A stretch of 64,000 nucleotides of DNA, taken from Haberlea rhodopensis (lineage: Eukaryota; Streptophyta; Magnoliopsida; Lamiales; Gesneriaceae). Shown one piece after another: positions 21,641 through 33,214 of the stretch. Every line of letters begins with the position of its first letter. Position 1 is the first letter of the stretch. Made by a program: the position numbers and the translations under genes. The stretch is taken from positions 1,485,973 through 1,549,972 of the forward strand of contig CAJQUN010000035.1 in NCBI GenBank assembly GCA_907163345.1, read 5' to 3'. The notes beneath the pieces are model-generated. The model ran no database searches. It worked only from the letters and a program-made list of their open reading frames with translations, and was not told where the DNA came from.

Positions 21641-22570
21641 ACAAATCTTGTTGGCATCCTTCATCTCTTTTGTTGCTCCTTATTTTTCTTGTATTTGTGA
21701 TCGTATCATTACCTTTCCGGTGAAAACCGCATTGTCCTCAAGGTGTAACACGAGGGAGGTGATTGAACAATACCCAAAATATATGAAACTAAGGCCTTTC
21801 GACCACTATATCTAGTGATTAACTCGCTGTTGAATCGGCACAAACTCACCACCAAAAGTTTCATTCTAATCCCTTCTTGAAGCACAGCTCTCGGTTCACT
21901 TCCACCCGAAGCAGTGTCTTCAAACACCCATGAATACACTCGACTAGGATGATTCTTCTGGCCATGTACGAAAGTAATGTCTTCTGCCCCATTTTCTTCC
22001 TGCCATGAATTTTCCAAGTCAAAATTTCCAAAGCCCAGAGTATGATGGCCTCTCCCAAAGCTGTTGTTCTTATCAACACAAAACATGTCTTCTACTATCC
22101 AAGTCAAGCCCCAAGAGTAGATTATAACTTCACTAATTGGCGCCAAAGATTCATCCTTTCATTTCAATTCACTAATACGCAAGTCCACCTCTACATGAGT
22201 GGACAAATTCAACTTCTTTGTTCTCTTCACAGATTGGTTCAATACCTTTGCAAAGTTCTGAAGTGTTACTGGAACCCGTCATCAAGTTTTTGGAAGGCAG
22301 CAAGGAAAACTCCGAAAGTTTCAGCCTAATATAAGGTCCGTCGTGATCGTCGTCTTCAGCGTTGTTGGGCGGTTTATCTTGGTTCAAGCTGCCCGCGGCA
22401 TGTTCGGTTTGCTCTTGGAAACAATCAGCCATTAATGCATTTATCTCGAGCATGGATTGACATATCGATTTCAAGTTTTCCTTGACGACTGCATTATTTT
22501 CTTGAACCGCTTTGATATTTGAGAGAATGACGTCGAAATTCACTTGTAGCGGCACTTCTAATCGCATATA
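21640..22570 (-). pseudogene. Degenerate retroelement-like sequence
   Basis: Two minus-strand open stretches (22567-22172 and 22146-21709) are separated by stops. The first has a helical, Asn/Glu-rich N-terminal part. The far end, read in another frame, gives H-L-E-D-N-A-V-F, resembling the end of many plant Gypsy polyproteins. The flank 21640-21710 ('cttcatctcttttgttgctccttatttttcttg') recurs at 38760-38825, so it is repeated DNA. I cannot assign a family with confidence. Confidence 0.35.
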
Positions 22571-23086
22571 CTTAGGTTGCTAAATTGTAGTTGAGGAATT
22601 CATAGGCTTTGGTGACTGAAATGTAGAGTTGATAGTTGATTGTGGTTGTAGCGCCATCACAAATTTTGTGTTCTGGAACAAAGTGTGTGAAGATATGCAC
22701 TGAGTCAACAAAGACATACTGAACACAAAACAGATCACTTCGTGTTTGAGAAAGCCAAGGATGAACAGAGCATCAATGCAGCAATTTGAGGCTGAGATTT
22801 GTCCAAGGGATTGATAAAGCAACAAATTTTAGATAATGTCTGCCTTCGGAGAGAATTCTTTTTTTCAGATTTGCTACTGGAAATACCCGAACAAACGACG
22901 GAGAATTGGCCGACATCAAACTTTAACATGCAGATTCTGTCATCAAATTACGAGAACGCCACTTTGAAAGCTCGCAGCGATCCTTTGAGAAAATTCCAGC
23001 CGCTTAATCTTCACTCAAAAATTACTCTTACTGTAATTTCAGAAACGAATTACAATAAATCCCAAAGATAAATTTCTCTTGACGTC
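22571..23086. other. Unassigned
   Basis: No convincing gene between the degenerate sequence and the next LTR. Confidence 0.4.
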
Positions 23087-23651
23087 TGATGTGGTGGGAA
23101 AATTATACCACATCGGGTAAAATCAGTGCCCGAACAAGAAAGTGTCCGAACAGGAAAATACCCGAAGATGATTATACTCTTCCGGTTCCACGTGGTCAAA
23201 CAACGGCATAGGACCCGATCATATCGGTTAGTCAACCCGGATTTCCCGGACGTGAAGGAGGAATTAGTGGGAAGTATTAGTGGGGTTAATGGCACAAGTG
23301 ATGGAAGAGCCATTAAGGGGCATGATTAGAGAGATGTTAGTGGATGAGTTAATGGCTAATTAGAGGGCTAAATTATTGCATTAAGAAGGGGAGGGGCTAG
23401 TTATAAGAGGGATTTTCTCGGCTATTGTAGAGGAGGAAGAATACATTTCTTTATCTTGATATTTTAGAGGCTCATTCTCTTGTAAAACATACATGGCAAA
23501 AAATATTGTTTATAGTGAAATTTTATACTGGACTAGGTCCCGTGGTTTTTCCTTCAATTCGAAGGTTTTTCACGTAAAAATTTTGGTGTCTTTCTTTTAT
23601 TTTCCGCAAACACTTAAATCTACCGAACACAGAAAAAATCGAATTACATCA
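23087..23651 (+). repeat. LTR of a second Tat family, with primer-binding site
   Basis: It begins TGATGTGG and ends ACATCA, and shares its R/U5 part ('atactggactaggtcccgtgg') with the Tat LTR at 15448; the U3 part differs. tggcgccgtctgtggga follows at 23653-23669, so it is a 5' LTR. No intact partner LTR in the same orientation is present. A truncated inverted relative is at 27531-27966. Confidence 0.88.
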
Positions 23652-23669
23652 TTGGCGCCGTCTGTGGGA

Positions 23670-23870
23670 AAAGAGCTTAAGACGTAGATGAAGAAGGAAC
23701 AAAGAAGGCTTCAGTACAGGCTTCCTCTTTGCAGCACCGAAGTTAATCCATTATTACTGGAAAAATCTCAATATTTTGTTGAGATAAATTGTGATATTCT
23801 ACAAAGGCCCAGGGGGAAAAATGCATGATTCTCCAACTTTTCTTCCTCATAAAGCCCTTTTCACGCTAGA
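23670..23870 (+). other. Leader downstream of the Tat LTR
   Basis: Noncoding stretch between the primer-binding site and the captured glycosyltransferase piece. Instead of gag, host-like sequence follows. Confidence 0.4.
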
Positions 23871-24372
23871 ATGAAGGATCCCATCTCAATTAAAATAAGA
23901 CCGCTGAGATTAAGAAATTACTTCGAGCAGAAAATGAATTCTTCCAAATACTCCATCGGTAATCTTGTATTACTGATTGTATTCCTTGCAACCATCGTTC
24001 TTCTATGTTCTTGGATCAAATCCACACCCTTCAAATCACTCCCAAACCCAAAGTCGGAAATCTTGAAAGATGTATTGCAAATAGCCCTGTAAAATGCAGC
24101 AATACCAAATAAGAATTTGATTATCGACATTTTCAATAAAGCTTACATCGAGCCTTACGAAACAAGTATCCGTCGATGTTCGATATTTTTCTAGAGGGTT
24201 TTTGGGAGGGAGAAGAATCAAGAAAATTGTTGGATCATTTACTGGTGGTGGTTATGGACAAGACAACGCATGAAAGGTGTGAATTCCGGTGGCTAAACTG
24301 CTACAGACTGGTGGCGGACGGTGACGCCGATGATTTCTCCGGAGGGAAGCTTTTCATGTCGGGGGCTTTATA
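23871..24372 (+). pseudogene. Nucleotide-diphospho-sugar transferase fragment
   Basis: Matches the N-terminal third of plant nucleotide-diphospho-sugar transferases (Golgi type II membrane enzymes). There is a short basic tail, a membrane anchor (about 23955-24015), then the conserved stretch ending N-K-A-Y-I-E (about 24135-24155) and F-L-E-G-F-W-E-G-E-E-S-R (24182-24217). After it comes the V-D/M-D-K-T-T-H-E-R-C segment and K-L-F-M-S (24345). A TAA at 24090 replaces a codon that should be Glu, and frameshifts occur near 24165 and 24280. The catalytic D-x-D half is absent: similarity stops after K-L-F-M-S. It lies just downstream of a retroviral-type leader, which suggests capture by the retroelement. 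Confidence 0.7.
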
Positions 24373-24489
24373 TAGATAATGTAGAAGAGTTCCAGTTTTC
24401 TGCTAATGTCCTCAATAAAGCTATGGTTCTTGACCATCGGGGATTAAATGCGGGCACAAGTCTGGGTGATTTAGGTGTCCCGACCGGCA

Positions 24490-24640
24490 ACCAGGAGATA
24501 TTGCTCTTCAGCTACAAGTAGTGTCAAAAATCCATGGTGTGGAGCAAACAGAAAGTTATTTCGACAACCTTGATGACAGTATAAAGTCTTTCTTGTTTAT
24601 CGATCTCTTTATACTACTATGCCGATGTCGCACCGTAAAA
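24490..24640 (+). pseudogene. PPR-protein-like fragment
   Basis: One frame reads A-L-Q-L-x-V-V-S-K-I-H-G-V-E-Q-T-E-S-Y-F followed by D-N-L-D-D-S-I-K. This resembles the inter-repeat segment of P-class pentatricopeptide proteins (family pattern: I-x-L-x-x-K-V-H-G-x-x-x-A-E-x-Y-F). Only about 45 codons can be followed before the frame breaks. The identification rests on this one segment. Confidence 0.45.
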
Positions 24641-25468
24641 AAGAAGAAATCAAATAGAGTTTGGAGGATCACCATCGAGAAACTTCACATTATGTTCGCC
24701 ATATACTGCCATGATGAAATTCGTGATAAAGGAGAACCATTCCAGGTACTTGTAATTTCAGGATAAGCATGCAGATGAGGAGGAGAAGAGCAGACTCTAA
24801 AGTATTTCTGGCGGTTGGCCACTTCGAAAGCTAAGTCTCACATTCCTCTTCATTAATTATCCTAACATATAATGTGCTAAATCTTTGCTAAAGTTGACTA
24901 ATCAAGGAATACTTAGGAGACATGATATACGGCCAAAGCTCCTAAAAATATGCAATACATGGATCGAGTGAAAAAGGAGAATGATACCTCACTCTACTAA
25001 TTGAGATTTTATAAAATCTAATGAATCTAGCATGTCACAGTTGTCAACTTGAATTCATGTGAAGGCATGCCACAGCAAGATCACAAGTTCATGATTGCTC
25101 TCCATTTCTCTCTCAAATCTATGCACCGCTATTAGCGTGATTCTTGCGAGATTCTTGATGAGAGCAGATCTCCTTGATGAATTTGCATGATTTGGGTTAC
25201 ATTCCATTTATTTTACATCAAGTTGGGGAGCTAATCTACCTCATCAACATCAAGATAAGTAATTCTTGATCCGAAATTCCCAATATAAAAATTCCACTAT
25301 CGTGATTTTATTTTGGGACAATCTGCATTGGACTCGGTTAGAAATCTAAATCATATTTCCTTGTATATCTTGGTTTCTTGTACTGATTTGTCAAACCTCA
25401 AGATTAAAGCATGTAAAAAATTTACTCTTGCTTATTTCTATCATTGGATTGATGGAGTTTTGATTATT
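24641..25468. other. Unassigned DNA inside the rearranged Tat region
   Basis: No gene recognised. There is no similarity to the inverted repeat that begins at 25469. Confidence 0.4.
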
Positions 25469-26132
25469 GAACATACGTTAGATAAATAAACTCTACGTAC
25501 TATTGATAAATGATTTGAGAGGCAACAAAACTTGGAGGTCGGAAAAATGAACCAGTAAAGCATGTTGGTAACCAGACCCGCTGCTGCAACTCCAATGGCA
25601 CGAAGGTTCTGAAAATCCCGTCGAATAATTCATGGGTAGTGGACTTCAACAAAAGCATTTGTTCCTCCTGCTGAGGTCTTCTACATCTGCTGCCTTCTGT
25701 ATGTTTGATGAATCATCGGTACTCACACTGAGCTCAGGACGTGTTATATGTGGCTATATGCATATTGTTTATGCTTGACCCATGCCGAATCCAGCCTCAT
25801 TAAGGTACCTTAGGACTCTCGTTCCTAATTCGGGTTCTCGATTGGTGTCTACCTTAGCCAAATATGTGGTGTTCAACATCTGGCCTAATACTCAGCTCAA
25901 CAATAGGCCTTGACGTTGGCGCTCAGTCGCCATGCTTTGATCATGGTTATACCTGTCCAAATAATGTTTGAATTTCGTAGATATATATTTTGTGTCGTGC
26001 TATCTTACTATTATTTCAGGACATCGTCAGCAGCTCGGGCAGACAATCTAGCTATAAAGCCCATTATATTGAGCTCGGGCGTGCAATCTAGCAATAAGAC
26101 CCTATTATCTATAAGCTTAGGAGATTCGAGCA

Positions 26133-26470
26133 TGTGTGTTAATACTCGGGATGTTCGAGTATGTTTTATTGGTGCTCGGGATGTTCGAGTACATTCTATT
26201 ATTGGTGCTCGGGATGTTCGAGTACGTTCTATTATGGGTGCTCAGGATGTTCGAGTACGTTCTGTTATTGGTGCTCGGGATGTTCGAGTACGTTCTGTTA
26301 TGGGTGCTCGGGATGTTCGAGTACGTTCTGTTATTGGTGCTCGGGATGTTCGAGTACGCTCTATTATGGGTGCTCGGGATGTTCGATTACGTTCTATTAT
26401 GGGTGCTCGGGATGTTCGAGTACGTTCTATTATGGTGCTTGAGATGTTGGAGTACGTTTTATTGATGCTC
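26133..26470 (+). repeat. 33-bp minisatellite, left arm
   Basis: About ten units of 'gtgctcgggatgttcgagta' plus cgttctattatgg. Because 33 is a multiple of three and the unit has no stop in any of three frames, all three plus frames stay open. Confidence 0.95.
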
Positions 26471-26479
26471 GGAATGTTT

Positions 26480-27525
26480 GAGATGTGTCCGTTGTTGGCG
26501 GGTTAAATACAGGATCGGGTTGTTTGGTCTGTATTTGAACCTAAAATGTGACTGTGTGATTATTGCTCGATGTAGCGAGCTTGTTCGGTTTACTCGTGGG
26601 ATCGGGATGATTGATCTACGTTTAAACTTAAAATTATCAATGTTATTATGCCCGGGGTAGCGAGCTTGTTTTACTTATTGTTCCTTTGTTGGCGGGTTAA
26701 ATACAGGATCGAGATATTTGGTCTGTATTTGAACCTAAAACGTGACTGTGAGATTATTGCTCGGGGTAGCGAGCTTGTTCGGTTTACTCGTGGGATCGGG
26801 ATGTTTGGTCCACGTTTAAACTTAAAGTTATTATGCTCGGGGTAGCGAGCTTGTTTTACTTGTTGTCCGTTGTTGGCGGGTTAAATACAGGATCGGGATG
26901 TTTGGTCTGTATTTGAACCTAAAACGTGACTGTGTGATTATTGCTCGGGGTAGCGAGCTTGTTTGGTTTACTCGTGGGATCGGGATGTTTGGTCCACGTT
27001 TAAACTTAAATGTTATTATGCTCGGGGTAGCGAGTTTGTTTTACTTGTTGTCCGTTGTTGGCGGGTTAAATACAGGATCGGGATGTTTGGTTTGTATTTG
27101 AACCTAAAACGTGACCGTGTGATTATTGCTCGGGGGTAGCGAGCCTGTTCGGTTTACTCGTGGGATCGGGATGTTTGGTCAACGTTTAAACTAAAATTTA
27201 CCATCGTTTACTCGTGGGATCGGGATGATTGGTCCACGTTTAAACTTAAAATTATCAATGTTATTGTGCTCGGGGGTAGCGAGCCTATTCGGTTTACTCG
27301 TGGGATCGGGATGTTTGGTCCACGTTTAAAATAAAGTTTACCATCGTTTACTCGTGGGATCGGGATGTTTGGTCCACGTTTAAACTTAAAATTATCAATG
27401 TTATTGTGCTCGGGGGTAGCGAGCCTGTTCGGTTTACTCGTGGGATCGGGATGTTTGGTCCACGTTTAAACTAAAATTTACCATCGTTTACTCGTGGGAT
27501 CGGGATGTTTGGTCCACGTTTAAAA
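26480..27525 (+). repeat. Tandem repeats, left arm
   Basis: Two alternating modules: 'ggcgggttaaatacaggatc...gctcggggtagcgagc' and 'tttactcgtgggatcgggatg...cacgtttaaac'. The second is the unit of the array at 17171-18260. Confidence 0.95.
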
Positions 27526-27530
27526 TTCCA

Positions 27531-27966
27531 CTATAAACAATATTTTTTTACTATGTATTTTGTACAAGAGAATGAGCCTCCAAATCCCCCTCTGAGAAAT
27601 GTATTCTCCTCCTCTTTAATAGCCGAGAGATCCCCCTCATATATTGATTATCTTCCTTATTTTTATACCTGTTAATTCCCCCCATTATGCCCTCTAAATT
27701 ACCCCCACTAACTCCATAATCTTCTCTCATGCCTCCCATTCTGCCCACTAATTATGCCCCACTAATTGCCATTAACTGCTCCATCATGTCCGGAAAATCC
27801 GGGTTGACTAGCCGTTATGAGTCTATGATCGGGTCTTATTCCATTGTTTGACCACGTGTTACCGAGCAGCGTATTATCCTCTTCGGGCATTATCTCTCTT
27901 TGGGCACTGTCTTTCTCGGCAATGATTTTACCCGATGTGGTCTAATTTCCCTACCACATCACATCA
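27531..27966 (-). repeat. Truncated Tat-family LTR, inverted
   Basis: Reverse complement of an LTR start (TGATGTGATGTGG at 27966), continuing to the word 'atattgtttatagtg', where it is cut and joined to the tandem array. It matches the U3 region of 23087-23520. A purine tract (on the minus strand ttcaagggg, 27967-27975) precedes it, so this is a 3' LTR. Confidence 0.85.
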
Positions 27967-27975
27967 CCCCTTGAA

Positions 27976-28690
27976 GTAAAGCAAGATGAGTGAGTCGAGA
28001 TCTTGGTTTATATACATCGGGTAAAATCAACCAAAGACTGAGCAACCAAATTACTGAGCACATAAAACTCGTATGATATAACCGAACTCCAGAGATAATA
28101 GATAAGCACCCCGAGCAAATAAAATAAGTCCGACCTCCAGCATAAGAAATATTCAGAGCAAATAAAGCTCAACCCATCACCAGAGCTAATAATTATCACG
28201 AGCAAATAAAATAAGTCCGACCTCCAGCATAAGAAATATCTTGAGCAACCAAAGACTGAGCACATAAAACTCATACGATATAACCGAGCTCCAGAGATAA
28301 TAAATAAGCATCCCGAGCAGATAAAATACGTCAGAACTCCAGTACAAGAAATATTCAAAGCAAATAAAGCTCGTCCTGGGTACCAAAAACAATGAATCTT
28401 AGCTCATTGAATACCCCATTGAATAACCATTCAGAACTTCTAAAAAAAGAATCTCTCCCGCGAACCGAATATAAAAAATATCCCGAGCAAATAAAGCTCA
28501 ACCAATCTCCAGAGCTAATAATTATCACGAGCAAATAAAGCTCCGCTGGAGTAAGAAATATCTCAAAATAATGAATATAACCGAGCTCGGGGAAAAGACA
28601 TCCCGAGCAGATAAAATATGCTCCGAGCTCGAGGGAAAATATACTGAGCAGATAAAATATGGTCGGGGCTCAAGGGAAAAGATCCCGAAC
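27976..28690 (-). repeat. Diverged short repeats in the palindrome loop
   Basis: Words such as 'cgagcaaataaaataagtccgacctccagcataagaa' and 'actgagcacataaaactc' each appear at least twice (near 28035 and 28250), indicating a duplication of roughly 220 bp. No coding capacity. Confidence 0.7.
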
Positions 28691-28699
28691 AGAATAACT

Positions 28700-29660
28700 T
28701 ATGCAATTTTAGATTTAATCATGGACCAACATCCTGATCCCATGAATAAACTAACAAAATACCAAACAAGCTCGCAACCCCGAGCACAATCACTTATAAT
28801 CTTTAAGCTTAAACGTGGATCAATCATCCCGATTCCACGAGTAAACGATGCTAAATTTATGTTTAAACATGGACCAAACATCCCGATCCCACGAGTAAAC
28901 CGAACAGGCTCGCTACCCCGAGCAATAATCACACAGTCACGTTTTAGGTTCAAATACAGACCAAACATCCCGATCCTGTATTTAACCTGCCAACAACGGA
29001 CAATAAGTAAAACAAGCTCGCTACCCCGAGCAATAATCACACAGTCATGTTTTAGGTTCAAATACAGACCAAACATCCCGATCTTGTATTTAACCCGCCA
29101 ACAACGGACAATAAGTAAAACAAGCTCGCTACCCCGAGCAATAATCACACAGTCACGTTTTAGGTTAAAATACAGACCAAATATCCCGATCCTGTATTTA
29201 ACCTGCCAACAACGGACAATAAGTAAAACAAGCTCGCTACCCCGAGCAATAATCACACAATCACGTTTTAGGTACAAATACAGACCAAACATCCCGATCC
29301 TGTATTTAACCTGCCAACAACGGACAATAAGTAAAACAAGCTCGCTACCCCGAGCAATAATCACACAGTCACGTTTTAGGTTCAAATACATACCAAACAT
29401 CCCGATCCTGTATTTAACCCGCCAACAACGGACAATAAGTAAAACAAGCTCGCTACTCCGAGCAATAATCACACAGTCACGTTTTAGGTTCAAATACAGA
29501 CCAAACATCCCAATCATGTATTTAACCCGCCAACAACGGACAATAAGTAAAACAAGCTCGCACCCCGAGCAATAATCACACAGTCACGTTTTAGGTTCAA
29601 ATACAGACCAAACATCCCGCTTGTATTTAACCTGCCGACAACGGACAATAAGTAAAACAA
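28700..29660 (-). repeat. Tandem repeats, right arm
   Basis: Reverse complement of the left-arm modules, but with about seven copies of the 'ggcgggttaaatac' module in a row. The long open frames across it are repeat artefacts. Confidence 0.95.
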
Positions 29661-29682
29661 GCTCGCTACCGTGAGCAATAAT

Positions 29683-29880
29683 AATAGAACATACTCGAAC
29701 ATCCCGAGCACCAATAATAGAACGTACTCGAACATCCCGAGCACCAATAACAGAACGTACCCAAACACCCAGAGCACCCATAATAGAACGTACTCGAACA
29801 TCCCGAGCACCAATAATAGAACGTACTCGAACATCCCGAGCACCAATAAAACATACTCGAACATCCCGAGTATTAACACA
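29683..29880 (-). repeat. 33-bp minisatellite, right arm
   Basis: Six or so inverted units, fewer than in the left arm. Confidence 0.95.
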
Positions 29881-30546
29881 CATGCTCGAATCTCCTGAGC
29901 TTATAGATAATAGGGTCTTATTGCTAGATTGCACGCCCGAGCTCAATATAATGGGCTTTATAGCTAGATTGCCTGCCCGAGCTGCTGACGATGTCCTGAA
30001 ATAATAGTAAGATAGCACGACACAAAATATATATCTACGAAATTCAAACATTATTTGGACAGGTGTAACCATGATCAAGGCATGGCGACTGAGCGCCAAC
30101 GTCGAGGCCTATTGTTGAGCTGAGTATTAGGCCAGATGCTGAGCACCACATATTTGGCTAAGGTAGATACCAATCGAGAACTCGAATTAGGAACGAGAGT
30201 CCTAAGGTACCTTAATGAGGCTGGATTCGGCATGGGTCAAGCATAGACAATATGCATATAGCCACATATAACACGTCCTGAGCTCGGTGTGAGTACCGAT
30301 GATTCATCAAACATACAGAAGGCACCAGAGGTAGAAGACCTCAGCAGGAGGAACAAATGCTTTTGTTGAAGTCCACTACCCATGAATTATTCGACGGGAT
30401 TTTCAGAACCTTCGTGCCATTGGAGTTGCAGCAGCGGGTCTGGTTACCAACATGCTTTACTGGTTCATTTTTCCGACCTCCAAGTTTTGTTGCCTCTCAA
30501 ATCATTTATCAATAGTACGTAGAGTTTATTTATCTAACGTATGTTC

Positions 30547-30611
30547 TGTAATTGCTCAATTTTTAAGGAATTTATTGACCCAAATATTGTGTAAGTTATA
30601 AATTATAATAT

Positions 30612-30642
<31 letters not shown>

Positions 30643-32083
30643 TAAGAATATCTAATAATAATAATAATAATAATATTTTTTTAATAATAATAATAATAAT
30701 CGAGTTTTTAATTCTCAAAAACTTTATCAGATTTGTTCTCTTCCCTCTTCGTCGCTCACTGTCTTCTTCGCTTCACTTCGTCTTCTTCGCTTCTCGTCCG
30801 TTTCATTTCGTCGTTCACTCTTCATCTCCCTCGCCCCTTCACCTCCTCACCATGGTAACCGATTAGTTATTTAGTTCTACCAACAGAACCCAAATCGATG
30901 CTGTCTGTGTCGAGATCCGAAAAGAAATTCAGGTTTTGTAAATTTCGATTTTAGCTTCAAAAATTCTCCCAAATCAGAGTTGAAGCGAACTTAGGAAAAG
31001 AAAACAGAATTTGAGCCGAGATCATTAAGAATTGGTATGAAATTTTGATTCTTAAATTTCGAAATTTCTTATGTTTTTTATTTTTATTTGTTGTTTCGAT
31101 TTTTATTTGTTATGGTTAGGTTAGTTGGATTTAAATTGAAGTTTTAGGGGTTTAATTTGTCAAGAACAATTTTTTAAGGATTAAGTTCGAAAAATTTATG
31201 GAATTGAGTCGAAAAGTGGTACTGCTTTTTCGAAGGTATTTTCTGGAATTTAAGATAGAAAATGGTTATTTGATTTTGAAGAAACTGAGATGGTGATTTG
31301 TTCGAAGATGTTATTAGAATTGTTCGGAAATGTATTCTGAAATTCGAAGACTATTGTTCGAAGATTTGAAAATAAAAATTGTTTGAAAGTGGTGAATGTT
31401 TTTGGTTCGAAAACAAACTAGTGTTAATTCCTTAAGCATGTTGCATATCATAAGTTAGGATTGTGTTAGGATATTATAGAACCAAGATAATTAGATATGG
31501 TTTTGATAATGTTGAAATGGATAATAGGAAATCCTTGACATATCGGAGATTGTGGGAAGGTTTGTAGCTTGAACATTGTTAAGAAGATTCGAGGTACGTA
31601 ACTATATTAGAATTTATCAAATGTTTATTATGCTTACTATAAAATGTTGCAACTTACCTTTACCTGTAATGTGACATATTACAGATGGAGTTGAAGACTT
31701 AGATGATGCGGAGGATATTTAGATATGAAATGCAAGTTTAATTATGTTGAGAATTTAAGTTATGTTTGAGAACATGAATTATTATGTTTTTAGTTTGATT
31801 TTGGTATTTAAGACTGATTTTGGTTTATTTGGAATTTTTATGGTTTTGTTATTATGGTTGTAGTGATCTGGTAGATCACATGGCACAATTTTTAAGAGGA
31901 GACTCTGCCCAAATTTTTCTAAGATAAAAGTCAAGGGTAAAAAGTTATTAAGTTAAATATCCGATAAGAATAAAAACGTTTCCGCTAAACATAAGTTCAA
32001 AGTGATAACAAGATTTTGAATTGAGTGAAGCCTTGTGTTCAAGAAATTGAGCACGGCGGGCGACCCGTCTTGGCGGGCCGTCA
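30547..32083 (+). repeat. Gypsy 5' LTR
   Basis: It begins TGTAATTGC at the palindrome edge and ends ...ggccgtca, 7 bp before a tRNA-Met-type primer-binding site. An (AAT)n microsatellite and a TC-rich stretch (30613-30850) lie in it. Its 3' third matches the remnant at 390-863. The start is inferred from the TG rule; no second full copy is present. Confidence 0.7.
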
Positions 32084-32100
32084 TAGTTGGTATCAGAGCC
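32084..32100 (+). other. Primer-binding site (tRNA-Met type)
   Basis: tagttggtatcagagcc; the core tggtatcagagcc is the classic plant initiator-tRNA-Met complement. It recurs at 32535-32547 and 33202-33214. Confidence 0.85.
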
Positions 32101-33214
32101 GGTCATCGGCAGAAAACACCGGGAGATAAGTGCTATGCGGGGCAAAGTGCTACGTGCATGAGAGCCACCTCTTGAGCCTAAAGGGGCAAAGTGCTACACG
32201 ACGGGGGCCACCTCTTGAACCTGCGGGGCAAAGTGCTACATGACGGAAGCCACCTCTTGAACCTGTATGAGCCACCTCTAGATTCCCGGTGGCGGTGGAT
32301 CGGTGAGTTAGGTCGCGACTAGGACGTCGCGTTCTAAAGGAGTGGTGATTGTAATACCCTTGTCCCACATTGGTTGTGGATGAAATTTAAAGTGGTTTAT
32401 AAAGGCTTACAATGTACTATTATAGCAACTTGGGTTAACCATTTTCTTAGAGCGAGGACGGATACGAAGTAGTTGCTATAGGAGCCCATTGTGCAGTCGC
32501 GCTTACGCGGGCCTGGGCCCGGGGCGTGACAGAATGGTATCAGAGCCGGTCACCGGCAGAAAACACCGGGAGATAAGTGCTATACGGGGCAAAGTGCTAC
32601 GTGCGTGGGAGCCACCTCTTGAGCCTAAAGGGGCAAAGTGCTACACGACGGGGGCCACCTCTTGAACCTGAAGGGCAAAGTGCCACGTGCGTGAGAGCCA
32701 CCTATTGAACCTGCGGGGCAAAGTGCTACATGACGGGAGCCACCTCTTGAACCTGTAGGAGACACCTTTAGATTCCCGGTGCCGGTGGATCGTTGAGTTA
32801 GGTCGCGACGAGGACGTCGCGTTCTAAAAGGAGGGGTGATTGTAATACCCTTGTCCCACATTGGTTGTGGATGAAAATTTAAAGTGGTTTATAAAGGCTT
32901 ACAATAGACTATTATAGCAACTTGGGTTAACCATTTTTTGTAGAGCAAGGACGGATACGAAGTAGTTGCTATAGGAGCCCATTGTGCAGTCGCGCTTGCG
33001 CGGGCCTGGGCCCGGGGCGTGACAGAAATCCCACATTGGTTGTGGATGAAAATTTAAAGTGGTTTATAAAGGCTTACAATGGACTATTATAGCAACTTGG
33101 GTTAACCATTTTCGTAGAGCGAGGACGGATACGAAGTAGTTGCTATAGGAGCCCATTGTGCAGTCGCGCTTGCGCGGGCCTGGGCCCGGGGCGTGACAGA
33201 ATGGTATCAGAGCC
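32101..33214 (+). mobile_element. TRIM tandem array embedded at the Gypsy primer-binding site
   Basis: Three copies of a ~182-bp terminal repeat lie in a row: 32350-32531, 32841-33024 and 33028-33198 (the last lacks its first ~13 bp). Each full copy begins TGTAATACCC and each ends GGGGCGTGACA. Copies 1 and 3 are followed by gaatggtatcagagcc. The ~300-bp internal segments (32101-32349, 32532-32840) contain the short word 'ggcaaagtgctac' many times and no coding sequence, as expected of a terminal-repeat retrotransposon in miniature. After the last tggtatcagagcc the Gypsy leader resumes. Confidence 0.85.

Larger units (their letters stand above)
25469..30546. repeat. Giant imperfect palindrome (~5 kb) of Tat-derived sequence
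   Basis: The left arm starts at 25469 (gaacatacgttagataaat) and its reverse complement ends at 30546. Unique sequence 25469-26130 pairs with 29880-30546 at, by eye, about 97-98% identity. The 33-bp minisatellites pair next (26133-26470 with 29683-29880), then the longer tandem repeats (26480-27525 with about 28700-29660), which differ in copy number. The loop (27526-28700) holds an inverted, truncated LTR and related short repeats. The simplest reading is two same-family elements joined head to head. The Gypsy LTR starts exactly at the right end of the palindrome. Confidence 0.9.

Noticed and set aside
25910..26506. A 198-codon frame shared with a 171-codon frame in the other palindrome arm
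   Set aside because: Conservation between arms is that of the DNA palindrome as a whole; the C-terminal part is the 33-bp minisatellite, open in all frames.
28571..29575. A 334-codon plus-strand frame and a 272-codon minus-strand frame
   Set aside because: Both are produced by tandem repeats whose unit happens to lack stops; no domain, and composition is purely repetitive.
32084..33214. tRNA-Met gene suggested by tggtatcagagcc
   Set aside because: Only the 13 bases complementary to the tRNA 3' end occur; there is no cloverleaf. They are primer-binding sites.
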